A program made the position numbers and the translations under genes. The notes below the pieces were generated by a model. That model was not told the origin of the DNA. It saw nothing but the letters and a program-made list of their open reading frames with translations, and made no database searches. From positions 62,001 through 126,000 of the forward strand of contig NZ_JAZARE010000005.1 in assembly GCF_036231905.1 (NCBI RefSeq): a DNA stretch of 64,000 bases, read 5' to 3'. Of the stretch, positions 54,157-63,413 are shown one piece after another. Position 1 is the first letter of the stretch. Every line of letters begins with the position of its first letter. Origin of the DNA: CAMLIZ01 sp036231905 (GTDB taxonomy: Bacteria; Pseudomonadota; Gammaproteobacteria; Burkholderiales; Burkholderiaceae_C).

Positions 54157-55188
54157 TCAGGCCGCGGCCAGGTCCCAGCGCGGCCGTACGTCGAAGGCGT
54201 AATCCTGGGTGGGCGTGGCGCGACCCCGCTGCACCCGCATGGCGGCGGCCAGGGCGATCATGGCGCCGTTGTCGGTGCACAGGCTGAGCTCCGGGTAGTG
54301 CACCCGCACGCCGGCCTTCTCGCAGGCCCGGTTCAGCTGGCGCCGAAGCTCGGCATTGGCCCCCACGCCGCCGGCGATCACCAGTCGCTTCAGGCCACTG
54401 GCGCGCACGGCCGCCATCGCCTTGCGCACCAGCACCTCGACGATGGCCGCCTGGGTGGACGCCGCCAGATCGGCCAGCTGCGCCGGCTGCACCGGCTCGG
54501 GCAGGCGCTTGAACTGGGTCATCACCGCGGTCTTGAGCCCGGCGAAGGAGAAGTCGAGGTTGCCGGTGTGCAGCAGCGGCCGCGGCAACGCAAAGGCGTC
54601 CGCCCGCCCCTGCTCCGCCAGCCGGGCCAGCGCCGGCCCGCCGGGGTAACCCAGCCCCATCAGCTTGGCCGACTTGTCGAAGGCCTCGCCGGCGGCGTCG
54701 TCGATCGTCTCGCCGAGCAGCTCATAGCGGCCCACGTCGTCCACCCGCATCAGCTGGGTGTGGCCGCCGGACACCAGCAGCGCCACGAAAGGAAACTCCG
54801 GCGGGTCCGCGGACAGAAACGGCGACAGCAGATGGCCCTCGAGGTGGTGCACGCCGAGCGTCGGCTTGCCCAGCGCCGCCGCCAGCGCACAGGCCACCCC
54901 TGCGCCCACCAGCAGTGCGCCGGCCAGCCCAGGGCCGCGGGTGAAGGCCACCAGGTCGATCTCGTCCAGCGTGCAGCCGGCCTGGGCGAGCACCTCGCGG
55001 GTCAGGGGCAGCACACGGCGGATGTGGTCGCGCGAGGCGAGCTCCGGCACCACGCCGCCATAGGCCTGGTGCATGTCGATCTGGCTGTGCAGTGCCTGGG
55101 CCCGCAGGCGGGGCACCGCGCCACCGGTGACCTGGACCAGGGCCACACCGGTTTCGTCACAGGAGGACTCGATGCCGAGCACATTCAT
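54157..55188 (-). CDS. tsaD: tRNA N6-threonylcarbamoyladenosine transferase TsaD
   Basis: This essential enzyme transfers the threonylcarbamoyl group to A37 of ANN-decoding tRNAs with TsaB and TsaE. It has 343 residues. The ASKHA fold shows the family start MNVLGIESSCDETGVAL, the metal-binding HHLEGHLLSPF (two His), the LLVSGGHTQLM phosphate loop and LGYPGGPALARLA. The ATG at 55188 is the standard start; an upstream extension is unlikely. It is divergent from the next gene. Confidence 0.98.
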   Translation of the reverse strand: MNVLGIESSCDETGVALVQVTGGAVPRLRAQALHSQIDMHQAYGGVVPELASRDHIRRVLPLTREVLAQAGCTLDEIDLVAFTRGPGLAGALLVGAGVACALAAALGKPTLGVHHLEGHLLSPFLSADPPEFPFVALLVSGGHTQLMRVDDVGRYELLGETIDDAAGEAFDKSAKLMGLGYPGGPALARLAEQGRADAFALPRPLLHTGNLDFSFAGLKTAVMTQFKRLPEPVQPAQLADLAASTQAAIVEVLVRKAMAAVRASGLKRLVIAGGVGANAELRRQLNRACEKAGVRVHYPELSLCTDNGAMIALAAAMRVQRGRATPTQDYAFDVRPRWDLAAA

Positions 55189-55379
55189 GTGCGGAAGTTT
55201 AAACACCGTGTCACACGTAGGCCCGAAGCTTGCATGACTGCACGACTTGATATGAGTGTTTTCCCTGTAGAGGGCGCAGACCATTGCGGCGGACCGGTGG
55301 CGCAGCTACCCTACGCCCCCTGCACAAGAAATACAGGGCTGCCCCGCGTCACATGCGGCGGCCCGACACGTTGGGGTCC

Positions 55380-55661
55380 ATGAAAGAGTACAAGCTTTCC
55401 GCCTGGCCGGATCTTCCGGCCCCGTTCCATCGCACCAGCTACCGTCGCATGCTGAGCGACATGTCGCACCGCTTCGTGTCGACGCAGCAGCTGATGGCGA
55501 CGAGCGGCGCCACCCGCATGGAGGTGCGCAGCTTCCTGCAGATGCTGGCAGACCGCGGACTGCTGTGCGAGCGCGAAGCCCCGCGCACCCCGCTGTCGGG
55601 CTTCAGCGGCTGGCTGCGCCGCACCTTCCAGAACGAACCCGAAGACGCGCACACGCGCTGA
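55380..55661 (+). CDS. Small conserved hypothetical protein, possible winged-helix
   Basis: The protein has 93 residues and no recognised family. A first half WPDLPAPFHRTSYRRMLSDMSHRFVS leads into a stretch with helix-turn-helix character (TQQLMATSGATRMEVRSFLQMLADRGLL), which reads like a winged-helix DNA-binding fold. A basic amphipathic piece (FSGWLRRTFQNE) ends it. The ATG at 55380 is chosen; an upstream in-frame ATG at 55284 would add a low-complexity tail. It is divergent from tsaD across 191 bp with no other gene. A hairpin of 8 bp (GGTCAGCG / CGCTGACC) at 55730-55748 follows. Confidence 0.6.
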   Translation: MKEYKLSAWPDLPAPFHRTSYRRMLSDMSHRFVSTQQLMATSGATRMEVRSFLQMLADRGLLCEREAPRTPLSGFSGWLRRTFQNEPEDAHTR

Positions 55662-55729
55662 CACGTCCCGCGCGGCCGGGCGCCCCCGGGTTCCACGCTC
55701 AGATCACGCCGCGCCCCTCGCACCCCCCA

Positions 55730-55748
55730 GGTCAGCGCGACGCTGACC
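55730..55748 (+). terminator. Hairpin after the 93-residue gene
   Basis: A perfect 8-bp stem GGTCAGCG / CGCTGACC with a CGA loop lies between the hypothetical gene and the ANTAR regulator. There is no T-run; it is a possible weak terminator. Confidence 0.35.
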
Positions 55749-55809
55749 AAGCCCCACCTCCCCCCCACGACATCGGCGCCTTGGCGCAGATGTTGCTCAA
55801 TGCTGCGGC

Positions 55810-56442
55810 ATGTCCGCCGCCAGCTCTCTTCGCATCGTCATCATCGCGCCGGAATCGCTGTCGCCCGATCCGGCCGACGTGACGGCCTGGTGGGAGGCCG
55901 AGCGCTCGCGGTCCCTGCGCATCGGCTTGCTGGAGAACGGCTACAACATCGTGGCGGTGCTGCCGGCCGACGTGTTCCTGCCGGACCGGCTGGCGCAGAT
56001 CCAGCCCGACATGATCATCGTGGACGCCGAGAGCCAGGCGCGCGACACGCTGGAGCATGTGGTGATGGCCACGCGCGACGCGCGCCGGCCGGTGGTGCTG
56101 TTCACCGACGATGAAGACACCTCCCACGTGGGCGCGGCCATCGCAGCCGGCGTCACCGCCTACGTGGTGGCCGGCCTGGGCGCCGAGCGCATCAAGCCGG
56201 TGCTGGACGTGGCCATGGCGCGCTTCCAGCACGAGGAGGCGATGCGGCGCGAGCTGGCCGACGCCCGACTGCAGCTCAACGAGCGCAAGCTGATCGAGCG
56301 TGCCAAGGGCCTGCTGATGCAGCGCCACGGCATCGCCGAGGCCGAGGCCTATGCGCGCCTGCGCAAGACGGCGATGGACAAGGGCCTGAAGCTGGCCGAC
56401 GTGGCCCAGCGCATCATCGACGTCGCCCATTTGCTGAGCTGA
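55810..56442 (+). CDS. ANTAR-domain antiterminator (NasT type)
   Basis: This regulator has 210 residues. A receiver-like N-terminus is followed by a coiled region and a C-terminal ANTAR RNA-binding domain (NERKLIERAKGLLMQRHGIAEAEAYARLRKTAM). ANTAR proteins bind paired hexaloop hairpins in mRNA leaders and prevent termination. The receiver keeps one Asp (IIVDAES, Asp72) but lacks the usual acidic pair and the conserved Lys, and has an insertion after strand 1, so phosphorylation is doubtful. It precedes the nitrate transport genes, whose leader has matching RNA hairpins. No nasS nitrate-sensor gene is beside it. Confidence 0.9.
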   Translation: MSAASSLRIVIIAPESLSPDPADVTAWWEAERSRSLRIGLLENGYNIVAVLPADVFLPDRLAQIQPDMIIVDAESQARDTLEHVVMATRDARRPVVLFTDDEDTSHVGAAIAAGVTAYVVAGLGAERIKPVLDVAMARFQHEEAMRRELADARLQLNERKLIERAKGLLMQRHGIAEAEAYARLRKTAMDKGLKLADVAQRIIDVAHLLS

Positions 56443-56478
56443 GCACTGTTTCGGCGCGCCCAGGCTGCGCTTTGGTGC
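56443..56478. promoter_or_regulatory. Two candidate NtrC sites upstream of the nrt promoter
   Basis: GCACTGTTTCGGCGC (56443-56457) and GCTGCGCTTTGGTGC (56464-56478) partly match the NtrC enhancer form GCACYAWNNTRGTGC. Their centres are 21 bp apart, two helical turns. They lie 30-65 bp upstream of the -24 element, closer than usual. Match quality is moderate. Confidence 0.35.
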
Positions 56479-56507
56479 GGCGCTGGCGGTTCCAGGCGGC
56501 TGACCGC

Positions 56508-56522
56508 TGGCACACGGCTTGC
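56508..56522 (+). promoter_or_regulatory. Sigma-54 promoter of nrtA
   Basis: TGGCAC-N5-TTGC is an exact match to the core -24/-12 consensus. Transcription would start near 56534, four bases before the first ANTAR-type hairpin. Sigma-54 control fits nitrogen-regulated nitrate uptake. Confidence 0.82.
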
Positions 56523-56537
56523 GTTCCATCGGCCCGA

Positions 56538-56590
56538 GAGATCAACGGCGATCTTCTTCACCAGCGTGCATGAACTGCCAAGGACGGCGG
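56538..56590 (+). promoter_or_regulatory. ANTAR-binding two-hairpin leader of nrtA
   Basis: The first hairpin is AGATC-AACGGC-GATCT (56539-56554, plus a G-U pair). The second is CTGCC-AAGGAC-GGCGG (56575-56590, one G-U). Both have six-base loops with A at position 1 and G at position 4, the published hallmark of ANTAR targets. About 20 bases separate them. They lie between a sigma-54 start and a strong terminator, just after an ANTAR gene. Confidence 0.7.
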
Positions 56591-56608
56591 CTCGCGCACG
56601 AGGACGAC

Positions 56609-56656
56609 GGCGTCCCCACACCGCATGCACGCATGCGACTGTGAGGACGCCTTTTT
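56609..56656 (+). terminator. Leader terminator (attenuator) before nrtA
   Basis: The outer arms GGCGTCC / GGACGCC (56609-56615 and 56645-56651) enclose a CACA/TGTG stem and a CGCATG/CATGCG stem. TTTTT follows at 56652-56656, then GTTTT. A smaller hairpin GGAC-GACGGC-GTCC (56602-56615) would use part of the left arm and compete. It lies 29 bp before the nrtA start. Confidence 0.85.
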
Positions 56657-56685
56657 GTTTTCTGCGCAACGTGAACGAGACGCAC

Positions 56686-57933
56686 ATGAACGCATCAGGA
56701 CCCACCGACATGGCACGCCGCACCCTCATCAAGGCCGCCGCCGCCACCGGCGCCGCCGGGCTGCTGCCCGGCCTTCAATCCGTCGTGTACGCCGCCGGCT
56801 CCGACAAGCCGGAGAAGGAGGAGGTGCGCATCGGCTTCATCCCGCTGACCGACTGCGCCTCGGTGGTGATGGCCTCGGTGCTGGGCTTCGACAAGAAGTA
56901 CGGCGTGAAGATCATCCCCACCAAGGAAGCGTCCTGGGCCGGCGTGCGCGACAAGCTGGTCAATGGCGAGCTGGACATGGCGCATGTGCTGTACGGCCTG
57001 GTCTATGGCGTGCACCTGGGCATCGCGGGGCCGAAGAAGGACATGGCGGTGCTGATGACGCTGAACAACAACGGCCAGGCGATCACCCTGTCGAAGAAGC
57101 TGGCCGACAAGGGCGCGGTGGACGGTGCATCGCTGGCCAAGGTGATGGCCGGCGACAAGCGGGACTACACCTTCGCCCAGACCTTCCCCACCGGCACGCA
57201 TGCGATGTGGCTGTACTACTGGCTGGCCACCTATGGGGTCGACCCGATGAAGGACGCCAAGGTGATCACCGTGCCGCCACCCCAGATGGTGGCCAACATG
57301 CGCGTGGGCAACATGGACGGCTACTGCGTCGGCGAGCCCTGGGGCCACCGCGCCATCATGGACGGCATCGGCATCACCGCGGTGACCACGCAGGACGTCT
57401 GGAAGGACCATCCCGAAAAGGTGCTCGGCACCACCGGCGACTTCGTCAAGAAGTACCCCAACACAGCGCGCGCCGTGATGATGGCCGTGCTGGAAGCCGG
57501 CCGCTGGATCGACACCAACCTGTCGAACAAGATGAAGATGGCCGAAACCGTGGCCGACAAGGCGTACGTCAACACCAGCGTGGACGCGATCAACCAGCGC
57601 ATTCTCGGCCGCTACCAGAACGGCCTGGGCAAGACCTGGGACGACCCCAACCACATGAAGTTCTTCAACGACGGCGCGGTGAACTTCCCGTACCTGTCCG
57701 ACGGCATGTGGTTCCTCACGCAGCACAAGCGCTGGGGCCTGATCAAGGAGCACCCCGATTACCTGGGCCTGGCCAAGCAGATCAACCAGGTGGACCTGTA
57801 CCGCCAGGTGGCCTCGGCCATGAAGATCAGCGCGCCGAAGGATGCGATGCGCAGCAGCAAGCTGATCGACGGCATCACCTGGGACGGCAAGGACCCGGCG
57901 AAGTACGCCGACAGCTTCAAGATCAAGGCCTGA
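56686..57933 (+). CDS. nrtA: Nitrate ABC transporter substrate-binding protein (NrtA/CmpA family)
   Basis: This periplasmic binding protein has about 415 residues. A twin-arginine signal (ARRTLIKAAAATGAAGLLPG) precedes the NrtA/CmpA-type core (VRIGFIPLTDCASVVMAS, FPTGTHAMWLYYWLATYGVDP, GNMDGYCVGEPWG). CmpA binds bicarbonate and NrtA nitrate; the sigma-54 promoter and ANTAR leader favour nitrate. ATG at 56686 or 56710 (with AGGA upstream) could be the start. It is the first gene of nrtA-nrtB-nrtD. Confidence 0.88.
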   Translation: MNASGPTDMARRTLIKAAAATGAAGLLPGLQSVVYAAGSDKPEKEEVRIGFIPLTDCASVVMASVLGFDKKYGVKIIPTKEASWAGVRDKLVNGELDMAHVLYGLVYGVHLGIAGPKKDMAVLMTLNNNGQAITLSKKLADKGAVDGASLAKVMAGDKRDYTFAQTFPTGTHAMWLYYWLATYGVDPMKDAKVITVPPPQMVANMRVGNMDGYCVGEPWGHRAIMDGIGITAVTTQDVWKDHPEKVLGTTGDFVKKYPNTARAVMMAVLEAGRWIDTNLSNKMKMAETVADKAYVNTSVDAINQRILGRYQNGLGKTWDDPNHMKFFNDGAVNFPYLSDGMWFLTQHKRWGLIKEHPDYLGLAKQINQVDLYRQVASAMKISAPKDAMRSSKLIDGITWDGKDPAKYADSFKIKA

Positions 57934-57944
57934 AGGAGCGGACC

Positions 57945-58865
57945 ATGGTGAGTGCAGTCTTCCATTCCCCGCTCGGCACCGCCGACGGGCCCGACACATC
58001 GGCCGGCAAGGCGCCCGCCAAGCCGGCGGCGGCAGCCGCCAACGCCACTGCCGCGGCCGCGCCGGTGCCGCACCGCCCTGCCCGCCTGCCGTTCGACTGG
58101 CGCGGCCTGTGGCTGGTGGTGCTGCCGCCGGTGATCGGCATCGGGCTGCTCATCGGTGTGTGGGCGCTGCTCACGATGAACAGCGCCTCGTTCCCCACAC
58201 CGGCGGCCACCTTCGATGCCGCCGTCAAGCTGTTCAGCGACCCGTTCTACCGCCGCGGCCCGAACGACCAGGGCATCGGCTGGAACATCCTCAACTCGCT
58301 GCAGCGCGTCGCCCTGGGCTTCGGCCTCGCGGCGCTGGTCGGCATCCCGGCCGGCTTCATGATCGGCCGCTTCGGTTTCCTCAACCGCATGGTGTCGCCG
58401 CTGATCAGCCTGCTGCGGCCGGTGTCGCCATTGGCGTGGCTGCCGATCGGGCTGCTGGTGTTCAAGTCGGCCAACCCGGCCGCCATCTGGACCATCTTCA
58501 TCTGCTCGATCTGGCCGATGGTGATCAACACCGCCGTGGGCGTGCAGCGCGTGCCGCAGGACTACCTGAACGTGGCGCGCGTGCTCAAGCTGAGCGAGTG
58601 GAGCGTGATGACCAAGATCCTGCTGCCGGCCGTGCTGCCCTACATGCTGACCGGCGTACGCCTGTCGGTGGGCACCGCCTGGCTGGTGATCGTGGCGGCC
58701 GAGATGCTGACCGGTGGTGTGGGCATCGGCTTCTGGGTGTGGGACGAGTGGAACAACCTCAACGTGCCTCACATCCTCATCGCGATCTTCGTGATCGGCA
58801 TCGTGGGCCTGCTGCTGGAAGCGCTGCTGGTCAGCATCGCAAAACGTTTCTCCTTCGACGACTGA
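57945..58865 (+). CDS. nrtB: Nitrate ABC transporter permease
   Basis: This inner-membrane permease of the nitrate/taurine type has 306 residues. A long Ala/Pro-rich cytosolic N-terminus of about 50 residues precedes six helices. The permease signature region runs from SPLAWLPIGLLVFKSANPAAIW to the EAA-like loop VPQDYLNVARVLKLSEWSVMTKILLPAVLP. GAAGGAGCG lies just upstream of the ATG at 57945. It lies 11 bp after nrtA. Confidence 0.92.
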   Translation: MVSAVFHSPLGTADGPDTSAGKAPAKPAAAAANATAAAAPVPHRPARLPFDWRGLWLVVLPPVIGIGLLIGVWALLTMNSASFPTPAATFDAAVKLFSDPFYRRGPNDQGIGWNILNSLQRVALGFGLAALVGIPAGFMIGRFGFLNRMVSPLISLLRPVSPLAWLPIGLLVFKSANPAAIWTIFICSIWPMVINTAVGVQRVPQDYLNVARVLKLSEWSVMTKILLPAVLPYMLTGVRLSVGTAWLVIVAAEMLTGGVGIGFWVWDEWNNLNVPHILIAIFVIGIVGLLLEALLVSIAKRFSFDD

Positions 58866-58879
58866 ACCGGAGCACCACG

Positions 58880-59680
58880 ATGGACAACTTCATTCAAGTG
58901 CAAGGCGCCGAAATGGTGTTCGACACGCGCAAGGGCCGCTTCCATGCCTTGTGCGACATCCACCTGTCGGTGGCGCGCGGCGAGTTCGTCACGCTGATCG
59001 GGCACTCCGGCTGCGGCAAGTCGACGCTGCTGAACCTGGTGGCCGGCCTGCTGGTGCCCACCAGCGGTGCGCTGCTGTGCGACAACCGCGAGATCGCGGC
59101 GCCCGGGCCCGAGCGCGCGGTGGTGTTCCAGAACCATTCGCTGCTGCCCTGGTTGACCTGCTTCGACAACGTCTACCTGGCCGTGGAGCGGGTGTTCGGC
59201 GGCGGCGAACCCAAGGTCAAGCTCAGGCTGCGCACCGAAGCGGCGCTGGAACTGGTGGGAATGGGGCATGCGGCCCAGAAACGGCCCCATGAAATCTCCG
59301 GCGGCATGAAGCAGCGTGTGGGTATCGCGCGCGCGCTGGCGATGGAACCGAAGGTGCTGCTGATGGACGAGCCTTTCGGCGCGCTGGACGCCCTGACCCG
59401 CGCCCACCTGCAGGACGAACTGCTGAAGATCGTGGCCCGCACCCGCAGCACGGTGATCATGGTGACGCACGACGTGGACGAGGCGGTGCTGCTGTCCGAC
59501 CGCATCGTGATGATGACCAACGGGCCGGCGGCCACGATCGGGGAGGTGTTGAAGGTCGAGTTGCCCCGGCCGCGCAGCCGGGTGGAACTGGCCGAAAACA
59601 GCACCTATGTGCACCACCGCAAGCAGGTGCTCGACTTTTTGTACACCCGCCACGGCTACACGGAGAAGGCGGCCGCCTGA
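58880..59680 (+). CDS. nrtD: Nitrate ABC transporter ATP-binding protein
   Basis: This ATPase of the nitrate/taurine importer class has 266 residues. It has Walker A (GHSGCGKST), Q-loop (VFQNHSLLPWLT), signature (ISGGMKQRVGIARAL), Walker B (VLLMDEPFGALD) and H-loop (VTHDVDEAV). It is the last gene of the operon, 14 bp after nrtB. Nitrate reductase genes are not in the window. Confidence 0.93.
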   Translation: MDNFIQVQGAEMVFDTRKGRFHALCDIHLSVARGEFVTLIGHSGCGKSTLLNLVAGLLVPTSGALLCDNREIAAPGPERAVVFQNHSLLPWLTCFDNVYLAVERVFGGGEPKVKLRLRTEAALELVGMGHAAQKRPHEISGGMKQRVGIARALAMEPKVLLMDEPFGALDALTRAHLQDELLKIVARTRSTVIMVTHDVDEAVLLSDRIVMMTNGPAATIGEVLKVELPRPRSRVELAENSTYVHHRKQVLDFLYTRHGYTEKAAA

Positions 59681-59695
59681 GCATCGCGCTGCCGC

Positions 59696-59710
59696 TGGCA
59701 CGAGCCTTGC
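59696..59710 (+). promoter_or_regulatory. Second sigma-54 promoter element, after nrtD
   Basis: TGGCAC-N5-TTGC matches the core consensus exactly, as at the nrtA promoter, 15 bp after the nrtD stop. Transcription would begin near 59722. The only thing downstream on this strand is a terminator; the next gene is convergent. TGCACC (59610-59615) and GGTGC (59626-59630) upstream are possible NtrC half-sites, with unusual spacing. Confidence 0.65.
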
Positions 59711-59721
59711 GAGAGGCGTTG

Positions 59722-59822
59722 CGACATCGCGTGCGGTGTCTTGTCTATCTCCTCAGCAGGGCGAGCCCGCGGGCCAGCTCTTTCGTCCAGCCTCTCCGCC
59801 GCAAGGCGGGGAGGCTTTTTTT
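59722..59822 (+). ncRNA. Candidate sigma-54-dependent small RNA
   Basis: A stretch of about 100 bases lies between the second sigma-54 element and a strong intrinsic terminator, with no reading frame. Predicted folds are ACATCG-CGTG-CGGTGT near the 5' end, a middle GAGC...GCTC region and the terminator hairpin. It could be an independent sRNA or the nrt operon 3' UTR. No homology could be checked. Confidence 0.4.
59789..59822 (+). terminator. Intrinsic terminator after nrtD / candidate sRNA
   Basis: A 12-bp stem AGCCTCTCCGCC / GGCGGGGAGGCT with one G-T pair and a GCAA tetraloop is followed by a run of T to 59822. It acts on the plus strand; the complement has no T-run. Confidence 0.9.
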
Positions 59823-59824
59823 CT

Positions 59825-60163
59825 TCAGTGGTTCTCTTTCGCGTGGTTGATGGAGTACTTGGGAATCTCCACCGTCACATCCTGGTTCGACAGGATGGCC
59901 TGGCATGACAGGCGGGAGGTGGGCTCCAGGCCCCAGGCGCGGTCCAGCAGGTCTTCTTCGCTCTCGTCCATCTCGCCCAGGGAGTTGAAGCCCTCACGCA
60001 CCACCACGTGGCAGGTGGTGCAGGCGCAGCTCATCTCGCAGGCATGCTCGATCGGGATGGCGTGCTCCAGCAGGGCTTCGCAGATGGAGGTGCCGGCAGG
60101 CGCCTCCACCGTGGCGCCCTGGGGGCAGTACTCGGCATGCGGCAGGATCTTGATGACGGGCAC
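59825..60163 (-). CDS. fdx: ISC-system [2Fe-2S] ferredoxin
   Basis: This adrenodoxin-type ferredoxin has 112 residues and supplies electrons for Fe-S cluster assembly. The cluster cysteines lie in ACEMSCACTTCHV and in the late SRLSCQAIL. The signature ESEEDLLDRAWGLEPTSRLSCQA is complete. It is the last gene of the isc cluster, 11 bp after hscA. Confidence 0.96.
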   Translation of the reverse strand: MPVIKILPHAEYCPQGATVEAPAGTSICEALLEHAIPIEHACEMSCACTTCHVVVREGFNSLGEMDESEEDLLDRAWGLEPTSRLSCQAILSNQDVTVEIPKYSINHAKENH

Positions 60164-60174
60164 TTAAGCTTTCC

Positions 60175-62031
<1,857 letters not shown>

Positions 62032-62073
62032 GTCAGTACAGGCGCGTTATAGGGATGCGGGAATGCATGGCCG

Positions 62074-62592
62074 TCATTGTCCCAGTGCCTCCAGGCGATG
62101 GTCGATGTCGGAGCGAAAGCGTGCAACGAACATGAGGGCTCTCACCACGCTCGAGGCGGCCGCGGCGTCATGGCGTTCGTCCAGCGCCTGGCGCACGTGT
62201 TCGAACAGCGCGGCTTCTTCGCGGGCGATGCTTTCGTCCAGCGCCTGCACCGCCTGAACGCCCTCGGCATCCTCTAGCGTTTCCCGCCATTCCATCTGCT
62301 GCATGAGGAAAGCCGGCGGCATGGCGGTGTTGTTCTCGGCCTGGATCGGCGCGCCGCCCAGCTCGCACAGCAGGGCGGCGCGCTTGAGCGGGTCGCGCAG
62401 GCGCTGGTAGGCCTCGTTCACCCGCACGGCCCATTGCATCGCCAGCCGCTGGGCGGCCGCGCCCTCGGCGGCGAACTTGTCAGGGTGCACCCGGTTCTGC
62501 AGCGCACGCCACGACGCGTCCAGCTGCGCACGGTCCAGCGCGAACCGGCGCGGAAGGCCGAACAGGGTGAAGTCGTCGTCGTCGAGTTTCAC
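62074..62592 (-). CDS. hscB: Fe-S assembly J-protein HscB
   Basis: This co-chaperone delivers IscU to HscA. It has 172 residues. The N-terminal J domain has FTLFGLPRRFALDRAQLDASWR and the HPD motif (NRVHPDKF); the C-terminal helical IscU-binding domain follows. The start is GTG at 62592; there is no good ribosome-binding site, and a terminator hairpin ends 12 bases upstream. An ATG in another frame nearby stops at once. Confidence 0.93.
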   Translation of the reverse strand: MKLDDDDFTLFGLPRRFALDRAQLDASWRALQNRVHPDKFAAEGAAAQRLAMQWAVRVNEAYQRLRDPLKRAALLCELGGAPIQAENNTAMPPAFLMQQMEWRETLEDAEGVQAVQALDESIAREEAALFEHVRQALDERHDAAAASSVVRALMFVARFRSDIDHRLEALGQ

Positions 62593-62604
62593 GGTGGTGG
62601 CATG

Positions 62605-62633
62605 AAAAAGGCGCGGCTGTTGGGCCGCGCCTT
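62605..62633 (-). terminator. Intrinsic terminator between iscA and hscB
   Basis: A perfect 10-bp stem AAGGCGCGGC / GCCGCGCCTT with a six-base loop is followed on the complement by TTT, giving five T in a row. It lies 17 bp after the iscA stop and 12 bp before the hscB start. It divides the isc cluster. Confidence 0.8.
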
Positions 62634-62649
62634 CAACGGAGTGAGGTGA

Positions 62650-62973
62650 TCAGACGCGGAACGACTCGCCGCAACCGCAGCGGTCCTTCTCGCGGGGGTT
62701 GTGGAACTTGAAGCCTTCGTTGAGGCCCTCGCGCACGAAGTCCAGCTGCGTGCCGTCGATGTAGGGCAGGCTCTTCGGATCCACCAGGATCTTCACGCCG
62801 TGGCCTTCGAACACATGGTCTTCGGGCGCCACTTCATCGGCATATTCCAGCTTGTAGGCCAGGCCGGAACAGCCGGTGGTCTTGACGCCCAGGCGCACAC
62901 CGACCCCCTTGCCACGCTTGGCGATGTAGCGCGAGACGTGGCGGGCGGCAGCCTCCGTCAACGTGACTGCCAT
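62650..62973 (-). CDS. iscA: A-type Fe-S carrier IscA
   Basis: This protein has 107 residues and carries iron or clusters. The three conserved cysteines are in TTGCSGLAYKL and DRCGCGESF. The ATG at 62973 lies 5 bp after the iscU stop, so it is coupled. Confidence 0.97.
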   Translation of the reverse strand: MAVTLTEAAARHVSRYIAKRGKGVGVRLGVKTTGCSGLAYKLEYADEVAPEDHVFEGHGVKILVDPKSLPYIDGTQLDFVREGLNEGFKFHNPREKDRCGCGESFRV

Positions 62974-62978
62974 GGCGC

Positions 62979-63392
62979 TCACTGCACGGTTTCCCCGGCG
63001 CTGGCGGTGGCACCCGCCTTGGCCTTGTAGTCCTGCACCGCCGCCTTGATGGCGTCCTCGGCCAGGATGGAGCAGTGGATCTTCACCGGCGGCAGCGCCA
63101 GCTCTTCGGCGATCTTGGTGTTCTTGATCGTCAGCGCTTCGTCCAGCGACTTGCCCTTCACCCACTCAGTGACGAGCGAGCTGGATGCGATGGCGGAGCC
63201 GCAGCCGTAGGTCTTGAACTTGGCGTCCTCGATCAGGCCGGTCCTGGGGTTCACCTTGATCTGCAGCTTCATCACGTCGCCGCAGGCGGGAGCGCCCACC
63301 ATGCCGGTGCCGACGGAATCGTCGTTCTTGTCGAACGAGCCGACGTTGCGGGGGTTTTCGTAGTGGTCGATGACCTTGTCGCTGTATGCCAT
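62979..63392 (-). CDS. iscU: Fe-S cluster scaffold IscU
   Basis: This scaffold protein has 137 residues. Cluster ligands are Cys37 (GAPACGDVMK, with Asp39), Cys64 (YGCGSAIASSS) and the Cys in the HscA-binding stretch LPPVKIHCSILAEDAI. The C-terminus is Ala/Gly-rich and slightly longer than in E. coli. It starts 21 bp after iscS. Confidence 0.98.
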   Translation of the reverse strand: MAYSDKVIDHYENPRNVGSFDKNDDSVGTGMVGAPACGDVMKLQIKVNPRTGLIEDAKFKTYGCGSAIASSSLVTEWVKGKSLDEALTIKNTKIAEELALPPVKIHCSILAEDAIKAAVQDYKAKAGATASAGETVQ

Positions 63393-63413
63393 TTTTCTAC
63401 TCCTGGTCCTTCA

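Noticed and set aside
56686..57933. NrtA-like gene as the nitrate sensor NasS
   Set aside because: It has a twin-arginine export signal and is followed directly by permease and ATPase genes, as for a transport binding protein.
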